Shown here: piece by piece, positions 16,951 to 24,900 of the stretch
How the letters are laid out: each line of letters opens with the position of its first letter
How positions within the stretch are numbered: the stretch's first letter is position 1
Translations under genes and position numbers: made by a program
Source of the DNA: Pararobbsia alpina_A
GTDB lineage: Bacteria; Pseudomonadota; Gammaproteobacteria; Burkholderiales; Burkholderiaceae
Direction: 5' to 3'
Length of the DNA: 64,000 bases
NCBI RefSeq assembly: GCF_965118125.1
Contig: NZ_OZ221287.1
Span: 2,232,001 to 2,296,000 of the forward strand
Notes under the pieces: generated by a model
What the model was told of the DNA's origin: nothing
The model's input: only the letters and a program-made list of their open reading frames with translations
The model's database searches: none

Positions 16951-17760
16951 TCAGCCGGCGACCAGCGAACCGTTCTCGATGCGAACACGATCTCCTGACC
17001 GGAACGGCGGCTCCTGCTGATACGTGAAGTAGTGCGTGCGACCGTCTTCCGTTCTGACGTTGACGCGATAGTTGGTCGAGCTGCGGACTTTCTTCTCGAC
17101 CTCATTGCCCCCGAGCGCGCCGCCTACGACGCCGAGCACGGTCATCGCCGTGCGGCCGCTGCCGTTGCCGAACTGGTTGCCGACCAGACCGCCGGCTACC
17201 GCGCCACCGACTGCACCGATGCCGGTGCCATGACCTTCGACCTTGACCGCTTCGATCGACGTGACCGTGCCGCATGTCGAGCAATAGCTCGGAGCAGGTT
17301 GGCGGGATGGGCTACGTTGCTGAACCGGTGCCTGCTGCGCCTGGTTGTACTGTTGTGCCGCCGCGGGCGGTTGCGGCACCTGCGCTGCCTGGGGTTGCGG
17401 CGCCGGGGCGGGCTGCGCCGGCTGCTGTTGTGCCTGAGCCGGTGCCGGTGCAGGCGCCGGTTGGGGTTCCGCTGGCTGTGCGGGCTGCGGCTGCGGCGCG
17501 TTGGCTGTCGCGTCCGCCGGCGCGGGCGCGGCTGAGTCGCCGTGCTGAGGCGCGGGACCGCTATTGGCATCGGCAACCTGCTCGGTCGGCGCGGCGCCGG
17601 CGTTGGACGGCTTGCTCGACGCACCGGGCAGGACGCCGGTGATGGCTGCGACCGCAACCAGACTCGCGACGATGACAGCGACGGCGGCGGTCGCCATCAA
17701 CGGATGAAGACGCGCACGCGGCGCGGACGATGATTTCGGTGGTTCGATGGGTGAGTTCAT
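16951..17760 (-). CDS. glycine zipper 2TM domain-containing envelope protein
   Basis: A 269-residue envelope protein. Residues about 22-46 are one hydrophobic anchor (MATAAVAVIVASLVAVAAIT). A long Pro/Ala/Gln-rich linker (about 60-155) would reach through the periplasm. The C-terminal part has a glycine-zipper segment, GTGIGAVGGAVAGGLVGNQF followed by GVVGGALGGNEVE (about 180-215), and a small beta domain ending in GDRVRIENGSLVAG. The zipper and last domain resemble SlyB/YcfJ-like outer-membrane proteins. The function is probably structural; the exact role is unknown. Confidence 0.8.
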   Translation of the reverse strand: MNSPIEPPKSSSAPRARLHPLMATAAVAVIVASLVAVAAITGVLPGASSKPSNAGAAPTEQVADANSGPAPQHGDSAAPAPADATANAPQPQPAQPAEPQPAPAPAPAQAQQQPAQPAPAPQPQAAQVPQPPAAAQQYNQAQQAPVQQRSPSRQPAPSYCSTCGTVTSIEAVKVEGHGTGIGAVGGAVAGGLVGNQFGNGSGRTAMTVLGVVGGALGGNEVEKKVRSSTNYRVNVRTEDGRTHYFTYQQEPPFRSGDRVRIENGSLVAG

Positions 17761-18133
17761 GATGGTCGGCCCTTTCCGGGCGGTTTCACGCAGCTTTCGA
17801 TCTGCTCAACGTTATTTTGACAAGCACGTGAAGGCAAAACCTTGTCTTTTTGTAACGCGATGTAGTGAGAGAGGTTAGTCAGACAATAACGCCGAACATA
17901 AAGTGCCGCAGTACGAAGGCGCAGTACGAAGGCGCGGGACGGAAAGCAGGGAGCAGGGAGCACGAAGCAGAGGGAGGCGCCTCGGTCACCGCCTGGGGTA
18001 ATGGGACTACGGGCGACGAGACTGGGGAGAAAAATACGACTTCGGGAGGGGTAGCAAACGGTTGCGCGATTAGGCAACCCAAGACTTGCAGGGATGCGGC
18101 GCACAGCCGCTGGGCGGCGTCGCCGCCCGTCGA
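17761..18133. other. intergenic region with 13-bp tandem duplication
   Basis: About 370 bases between the zipper-protein start and the MarR stop, both minus-strand genes. GCAGTACGAAGGC occurs twice in tandem at 17908-17933, followed by GGGAGCA-type short repeats. No convincing gene is visible; the zipper-protein promoter must lie here. Confidence 0.4.
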
Positions 18134-18604
18134 TCAGGCAGCCTGGTTCTGGACGGGGGGATCGATTGCGTCGAGGCGATCGCTGAGATTGCCGCGAACC
18201 TTGCGAAGCAAACGCATCAGCTGCGTCACTTCGTCTTCCGTCAGACCTGCGAGCGCTTCGTCGCGCACGCCGTCGCCGACGTGATGCGCGGCGTCGAGCG
18301 TCGCATACGCCTTCGCGGTCAGACGTAATTGGTGAGCTCGGCGGTCGGTCGGGTGATCGGTGCGTTCGATCCAGCCACCTTCAGCCATCCGGTCGAGCAA
18401 GCGTGCGATCGCGATCGGCGTCACATCGAGCAGATCGGCGAGCGTGGCCTGATTGATCCCGTCGTTATTCGCGAGATAGGAGAGGACCCGGCACTGAGCG
18501 CAGGTCAGGCTAAGCACGTGCTTGGCGCGTTGGTCGAACAGCTTACCGACGAGTCGACCGACGTCCGTCACGAGAAAGCCGAAGCGTTGTTCGTGTAGTT
18601 TCAT
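18134..18604 (-). CDS. MarR family transcriptional regulator
   Basis: A 156-residue winged-helix regulator from the ATG at 18604; ATG codons at 18613 and 18631 are alternatives. The HTH part has LTCAQCRVLSYLANN, then QATLADLLDVTPIAIARLLD (recognition helix) and the wing with ERTDHPTDRRAHQLRLT, the usual MarR DxRA-like signature. Flanking helices form the dimer. MarR proteins repress their own and nearby genes and release on binding small phenolics. A perfect dyad lies at the start codon, so autorepression is likely. The target is unknown. Confidence 0.85.
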   Translation of the reverse strand: MKLHEQRFGFLVTDVGRLVGKLFDQRAKHVLSLTCAQCRVLSYLANNDGINQATLADLLDVTPIAIARLLDRMAEGGWIERTDHPTDRRAHQLRLTAKAYATLDAAHHVGDGVRDEALAGLTEDEVTQLMRLLRKVRGNLSDRLDAIDPPVQNQAA

Positions 18605-18607
18605 GCA

Positions 18608-18622
18608 ATCCATTATATGGAT
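18608..18622. promoter_or_regulatory. dyad at the MarR start, possible operator
   Basis: ATCCAT, spacer TAT, ATGGAT: a perfect 6-bp inverted repeat directly upstream of the MarR ATG at 18604. Its position fits an autoregulatory site blocking transcription or translation start. Confidence 0.4.
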
Positions 18623-18724
18623 GTGCCGCACTGCGACATCTAGCGGAAACCCTGAAAGTCACTCGTAATTGCCAAAATGTGCTTATTGTGCCTACACACT
18701 ACTAAGGTCTTGATGCACAAATAA

Positions 18725-18752
18725 AAATGCCGCGATTTCACTCGCGGCATTT
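18725..18752 (-). terminator. intrinsic terminator after lysS
   Basis: AAATGCCGCG and CGCGGCATTT form a 10-bp stem with an 8-base loop. Read on the minus strand the stem is followed by TTTAT, giving a U tract. It lies 105 bp after the lysS stop and ends the prfB-lysS unit. Confidence 0.8.
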
Positions 18753-18857
18753 CGTCAATATTTCGTTGTGTTAGCAATTAATTATTGCTTGCTTTATCAA
18801 TATGTTCTTTATGCGAACGTTTAATCGCATAAATCTCAACCGCATAAACCTTTCTTC

Positions 18858-20387
18858 TTAATCTTCCTTTCGCAGATGCGGGAAGAGGATCACGTCGCGA
18901 ATGCTTGCGCTGTCGGTCAGGAGCATGACCAGACGATCGATGCCGATACCGCAGCCGCCCGTCGGGGGCATACCGTATTCGAGCGCGCGGATATAGTCGG
19001 CGTCGAAGTACATCGCTTCCTCGTCGCCTGCATCCTTTTGTTCGACCTGCTTCTTGAAGCGTGCGGCCTGGTCTTCCGGATCGTTGAGCTCGGAGAAGCC
19101 GTTCGCGATTTCGCGGCCCGTAATGAACAGTTCGAAGCGTTCGGTGATGCCGGGTTGCGTGTCGGAGGCGCGCGCGAGCGGCGATACCTCGATCGGATAG
19201 TCGATGATGAACGTCGGCTCCCACAGTTGCGACTCGGCCGTCTCTTCGAACAGGGCGAGCTGGAGCGAACCCACACCGGCATTCAGGAAGGCCGCGTCAT
19301 TCGTATTGACGCCGAACTTCTTGAGCTCGGTCTTCAGGAATGCCACGTCGGCGAGCTGTGCGTCCGTGTAGTCCGGCGCGTACTTCTGGATCGCTTCGCA
19401 GATCGTCAGACGATGGAACGGCTTGGCCAGATCGAGCTCGCGACCCTGGTACGTGATCGTCGCGCTGCCCAGCGCATCGCTGGCCGCCTGGCGAATCAGG
19501 CTTTCGGTGAAGTCCATCAGCCACCGGTAGTCGGTGTAGGCCGCGTAGAACTCCATCATCGTGAACTCGGGGTTGTGTCGCGGCGACACGCCTTCGTTAC
19601 GGAAATTGCGATTGATTTCGAAGACGCGTTCGAAGCCGCCGACCACCAGCCGCTTCAGATACAGCTCCGGCGCGATGCGCAGGAACATCTGCATATCGAG
19701 TGCGTTGTGATGCGTGGTGAACGGCTTGGCTGCCGCGCCGCCCGGAATCGGGTGCAGCATCGGCGTTTCGACTTCGAGGAAGCTCGCATCCGCCATAAAG
19801 CGGCGGATCGACGAGATGGCCTTGGTCCGCGCGATGAACGTATCGCGGGCTTCGGGCGTCACGATCAGGTCGACATACCGCTGGCGATAGCGCGTTTCCT
19901 GATCCGACAGGCCATGGAACTTGTCGGGCAGCGGACGCAGCGACTTCGACAGCAGACGCAGCTCGGTGCAGCGCACCGACAGCTCGCCCTTGTTCGTCCG
20001 GAACAGCACGCCGCGCGCGGCGACGATGTCGCCGAGGTCCCACTTCTTGAACGCGTCGTAAGCCGCTTCACCCACGTCCGCCGGCGTGATGAAGAACTGG
20101 ATCTGGCCCGAACCGTCCTTGACCGTCGCGAAGCTCGCCTTGCCCATCACGCGCTTGAGCATCATGCGTCCCGCCAGCGCGACTTCGAGCGGCGATGCCT
20201 CGAGGGCTTCCTTGTCGGTGTCGGCGTAGGTCGTTTGCAGATTTGCCGCGTGATGCGTCGGCCGGAAGTCGTTGGGGAACGCGACGCCGCGCTCGCGGAT
20301 CGCCTGAAGTTTCTCGCGACGCTCCGCAATGATCTGATTGTCGTCGCGCTGCACTTCGGCGGCCGGGGTGGTGTTCTGGTCGGTCAT
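18858..20387 (-). CDS. lysS: lysine--tRNA ligase (class II)
   Basis: A 509-residue class II synthetase that charges tRNA-Lys. The start is the ATG at 20387. The N-terminal OB-fold (about 60-170) has LAGRMMLKRVMGKASF. The catalytic core shows motif 1 (SFLEVETPMLHPIPGGAAAK), motif 2 (FRNEGVSPRHNPEFTMMEFY) and motif 3 (GGCGIGIDRLVMLLTDS). Length is typical. It lies 100 bp after prfB in the same direction, the usual prfB-lysS pairing; a G/C hairpin without U tract (20443-20464) lies in the gap. Confidence 0.96.
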   Translation of the reverse strand: MTDQNTTPAAEVQRDDNQIIAERREKLQAIRERGVAFPNDFRPTHHAANLQTTYADTDKEALEASPLEVALAGRMMLKRVMGKASFATVKDGSGQIQFFITPADVGEAAYDAFKKWDLGDIVAARGVLFRTNKGELSVRCTELRLLSKSLRPLPDKFHGLSDQETRYRQRYVDLIVTPEARDTFIARTKAISSIRRFMADASFLEVETPMLHPIPGGAAAKPFTTHHNALDMQMFLRIAPELYLKRLVVGGFERVFEINRNFRNEGVSPRHNPEFTMMEFYAAYTDYRWLMDFTESLIRQAASDALGSATITYQGRELDLAKPFHRLTICEAIQKYAPDYTDAQLADVAFLKTELKKFGVNTNDAAFLNAGVGSLQLALFEETAESQLWEPTFIIDYPIEVSPLARASDTQPGITERFELFITGREIANGFSELNDPEDQAARFKKQVEQKDAGDEEAMYFDADYIRALEYGMPPTGGCGIGIDRLVMLLTDSASIRDVILFPHLRKED

Positions 20388-20486
20388 GGTCACGGTGTCG
20401 CGTCGCGAAGACGCAGTCTGGTGTCGGTGGGGGTGATGCCGCGGGCGGCGCCTGAGCGCCGCCCTCAAAGGTCAGACGCCTTTTTG

Positions 20487-21591
20487 TCAGACGCCCTGTT
20501 TAAGGCTCGCGCTGATGAACTCGTCGAGATCGCCGTCGAGCACCGAGCGCGTGTTGCTGATTTCGACGTTCGTGCGCAGATCCTTGATCCGGCTCTGGTC
20601 GAGCACGTACGAACGGATCTGGTGACCCCAGCCCACATCGGTCTTGCTCGACTCGAGCCGGTCTTGTTCGGCCTGACGCTTGCGCATCTCGGCTTCGTAA
20701 AGGCGCGACTTCAGCATGGCCATCGCTTCCGCGCGGTTACGGTGCTGCGAGCGGTCGTTCTGGCATTGCACGACGATGCCGCTCGGGATGTGCGTGATCC
20801 GCACGGCCGAATCGGTCTTGTTGATGTGCTGACCGCCGGCGCCCGATGCGCGGTACGTATCGATACGCAGATCGGCCGGGTTGACGTCGACTTCGATCGA
20901 ATCGTCGATCTCGGGGTAGACGAACACCGACGAGAACGACGTATGCCGCCCGCCCGACGAGTCGAACGGCGACTTGCGCACGAGACGGTGCACACCGGTT
21001 TCGCTGCGCAGGAAGCCGTAGGCGTATTCGCCTTCGATCTTGATCGTCGCGCTCTTGATGCCCGCGACTTCGCCGTCGGACTGTTCGAGGATTTCCGATT
21101 TGAAACCCTTGCGTTCGCAATAGCGCAGGTATTGACGCAGCAGCATCGACGCCCAGTCCTGCGCTTCAGTGCCGCCCGCGCCAGCCTGGATATCGATAAA
21201 TGCGTTGTTCGGATCGGCCGGGTTCGAGAACATCCGGCGGAATTCCATATCGGCCGCACGCGACTCGATGCCTTGCACGTCGGCTTCGACCGCGACGAGC
21301 GTGTCTTCGTCGTCTTCTTCGCGAGCGAGTTCGAAGAGGTCGGCGGCGTTGCGCAGGTCCTCATCGAGTGAGCGCAGCGACATCACGACGCCATCCAGCA
21401 GCTTCTTTTCCTTGCCGAGTGCCTGCGCGCGCTGCGAATCGTCCCAGATCTTGGGGTCTTCGAGTTCTTTATTGACTTCGTTCAGGCGCGCATCTTTGAC
21501 GTCGTAGTCAAAGATACCCCCGAAGTTCGACCGCGCGACGGCGCAGGTCGTTGATTGACGCTTCGAGCGTATTGAGGCGTTCGGCTTCCAT
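20487..21591 (-). CDS. prfB: peptide chain release factor 2 (programmed +1 frameshift)
   Basis: RF2 recognises UAA and UGA. The gene starts at the ATG at 21591 and reads 27 codons, ending ELRGYL, to an in-frame UGA (21510-21508). Skipping one T continues in +1 frame with DYDVKDARLNEV to a stop at 20487, about 367 residues in total. The anticodon-mimic SPF is in KSPFDSSGGRHTSF, and the peptidyl-hydrolysis GGQ is in SGAGGQHINKTDSAV. Low RF2 activity raises frameshifting and restores synthesis. Upstream gene of the lysS pair. Confidence 0.96.
21507..21523 (-). promoter_or_regulatory. prfB recoding site
   Basis: On the minus strand the sequence reads GGGGGTATCTTTGAC: a Shine-Dalgarno-like G run just before the slippery CTT codon and the UGA stop followed by C. 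This is the classical RF2 +1 autoregulatory frameshift signal. Confidence 0.95.
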
Positions 21592-21929
21592 GTCGCAATC
21601 TGTTCCGGAAAAAACGAGAATTATAGACGATTGAAGCAGCCCCAAGCCCGTTTGCCGAGGTCGATCTGCGCGGGCGCGGTTGCACTGCCTTCGGCCTTGC
21701 CCACCTGGGTGCCAGCGGAAAATCCGGCAACAGGATACGCTTTTGGCCTGACGGCAGAGGTGCACTACTGTATGGATGCACAGTACAATGCCGTCATCGT
21801 GCGAGTGGCACCCGGCGTATGACGGTCGAAGGCTTTTGTGATCGGCCCCGCGCCGGCTGTTGGTGGCAGATCGCGGCAACCGCCGCGGCGCTTCATCCGC
21901 TCGCTTATCTACTGACAAGGTTGGTTCAA

Positions 21930-24900
21930 TTGCCTTCGAATAACGCTATTCGTATCCGCGGTGCGCGTCAGCACAACCTCAAGAATCTCGACGTCGACGT
22001 GCACACCGGCGAGTTGACCGTGGTGACCGGGCCATCGGGTTCGGGCAAGTCGAGTCTCGTGTTCGACACGCTGTATGCCGAGGGGCAGCGTCGTTATGTC
22101 GAGACGTTCAGCGCGTACGCACGTCAGTTCCTCGACCGGATGGACCGTCCGGCCGTCGACCGGGTCGACGGCGTCCCGCCCGCGATTGCGATCGACCAGA
22201 CTAATCCGGTGCGCAGCTCGCGCTCGACGGTCGGGACGATGACCGAACTGAACGATCACCTGAAACTGCTCTACGCGCGCGCGGCGCAGCTGTTCGATCG
22301 CAAGAACGCCCAGCCGGTCCGTCACGACTCGCCCGAGACCATCTACGCCGAACTTATGGCGCGCACGCGCGACAACGATCCGCGGCTGGTCGTGACGTTC
22401 CCGGTGGAGTTGCCCGATACGACGACGGACGACGAAGTGCAGCAATGGCTGTCGGCGAGCGGTTATACGCGTGTGCAGGCCCAGCGTGAAATCGCGACGG
22501 CCGAAGGCAAGCGCAAGCTGCTCGATGTCGTGGCCGATCGCTTCCGGATTCAGAACACGGAAAAGGTCCGCGTCGTTGAAGCCATCGAAGCCGCGCTCAA
22601 GCGCGGCACTGGCCGCGTGAATGTGTACGTGCTCGCCGAGGAAGGCGAACCCGCGATCTGGCGCTTCTCGACCGGGTTGCACAATCCGGACAGCGACATT
22701 CGTTACGCCGACCCGCAACCGGCGTTGTTCTCGTTCAATTCGGCCTACGGCGCTTGCGAGACGTGCCGGGGTTTTGGACGCGTGATCGGCATCGATCTGG
22801 GGTTGGTAATCCCGGATGAGCGTAAGACGCTGCGTCAGGGCGCGATCAAGACGATTCAGACGCCCGCCTGGAAAGAGCAGCAGGACGACCTGATGAAGTA
22901 CGCGGCGGCCGCGGGCATTCCGCGCGACACGCCGTGGGCGGAGATGAGCGATGAGCATCGCAAGTGGGTCATCAACGGCGCGCCCGACTGGAATGGCGAC
23001 TGGAACCGCAAGTGGTACGGCGTGCGGCGGTTCTTCGACTACCTCGAGTCGAAGGCCTACAAAATGCATATCCGCGTGCTGCTCTCGAAGTACCGGAGCT
23101 ACACAACGTGCGAGGCATGCGGTGGTGCGCGCCTGAAAACCGAGCCGATGTTGTGGCGTCTCGGCACGGCCGACGACGCCGCGGCGGTGCTGCCGGCTGA
23201 ATCGCGTTTTATGCCGCGTGGCGTCGAATGGACGCGCGCGCAGCTTGAATCGTTGCCCGGGTTGACCGTTCACGATCTCATGTTGATGCCGATCGACCGC
23301 ATCCGTGCGTTCTTCGATCGACTCACACTGCCGAGCACGCTGCTCGATGACGCACTCAAGCTGCTGCTCGGCGAAGTCCGCACGCGGCTTAAGTATCTGT
23401 GCGACGTCGGACTTGGCTACCTCACGCTCGATCGCCAGAGCCGCACGTTGTCGGGTGGCGAAGTACAACGGATCAACCTGACGACGGCACTCGGCACGTC
23501 GCTCGTCAAGACGCTGTTCGTGCTCGACGAACCCAGCATCGGGCTTCATCCGCGCGATATGAACCGGATCGTCGAGGCCATGCATCGGCTGCGCGACGCG
23601 GGCAATACGCTGGTGGTTGTCGAGCACGACCCGGCGGTCATGCTCGCGGCAGACCGCCTGATCGACATGGGGCCCGGACCGGGCGAGAAGGGCGGCACGA
23701 TCGTATTCGACGGCACGCCGGGTGCGATTCGCGAGGCGGATACGCTGACCGGCGCCTACCTGGGTGCACGCAAGCACGTCGCCGACGCGTCGAACTGGGT
23801 CGCGCGACCGGTCGAGTCGGGCACGCCGAAGATCACGCTCAAGGGCGCGCGCGAACACAATCTGCGCAACGTGACGGTTGAGATTCCGTTGCAACGCCTC
23901 GTGTGCGTGACAGGCGTGTCGGGCTCCGGCAAGTCGACGCTGTTGCAGGACGTGTTGCACCCGGCGCTTGCGCGACATTTCGGCAAACCGACCGAGGCAC
24001 CCGGCGCGTTCGATTCGTTGTCGGGCGCCGACGAAGTGGCCGATGTCATCTTTGTCGATCAGTCGCCGATCGGCAAGACGGCGCGTTCGAACCCCGCGAG
24101 CTACGTGGGTGCGTTCGACGAAATCCGCAAGCTGTTCGCCAAGGCGCCGCTGGCCCTTCAGCGCGGCTACGGCCCCGGCGTGTTCAGTTTCAACGCCGGA
24201 GACGGACGCTGCCCGACATGCGGAGGCTCGGGCTTCGAGCACGTCGAGATGCAGTTCCTGAGCGACGTTTATCTGCGATGCCCGGATTGCGATGGCACGC
24301 GCTATCGCCCCGAAATTCTCGAGATTCGCATCGAACGCGCGATGCAGGATGGCGTCGTGCGGGAACTCAACGTCGCCGATGTCCTTGAGCTGACGGTATC
24401 GGAAGCGACGTCGTTGTTCCGCGACGACCCTGAAGTCTTGCGCGTGCTGCAACCGATCGTCGATGTGGGACTCGAGTATGTGAAGCTCGGCCAGCCCGTT
24501 CCGACGCTGTCGGGTGGCGAGGCACAGCGGCTCAAGCTCGCAGGCTTTCTTGCGGAAACGGCTGCCGAGGGTGCGGTGGGTGCGCGTCGCGGCGCACGCA
24601 AGGGCCGGCTGTTCATGTTCGACGAGCCGACGACCGGTCTGCACTTCGATGATATTGCCAAGCTGATGCGCGCGTTTCGCAAGCTGCTCGATGGCGGCCA
24701 TTCGTTGATCGTGATTGAGCACAATCTCGACGTGATTCGCTCCGCCGACTGGCTGATCGACCTCGGACCCGAAGGCGGCGAAGGCGGTGGTGAGGTCTTG
24801 TGCGTCGGATCGCCCGACGATGTCCGGGCTTGCGCGCAGTCGCACACCGGACAAGCGCTGCTCGACTACGACCGCGCGGTGCTGTCCGGTGGCGATGCGG

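Noticed and set aside
20443..20464. G/C hairpin between prfB and lysS as a terminator
   Set aside because: It has no U tract on the minus strand, and prfB-lysS co-transcription is usual; kept only as a note under lysS.
18876..21371. Plus-strand frame of about 831 residues opposite lysS and prfB
   Set aside because: A mirror frame of GC-rich genes; lysS and prfB have full motif sets on the other strand.
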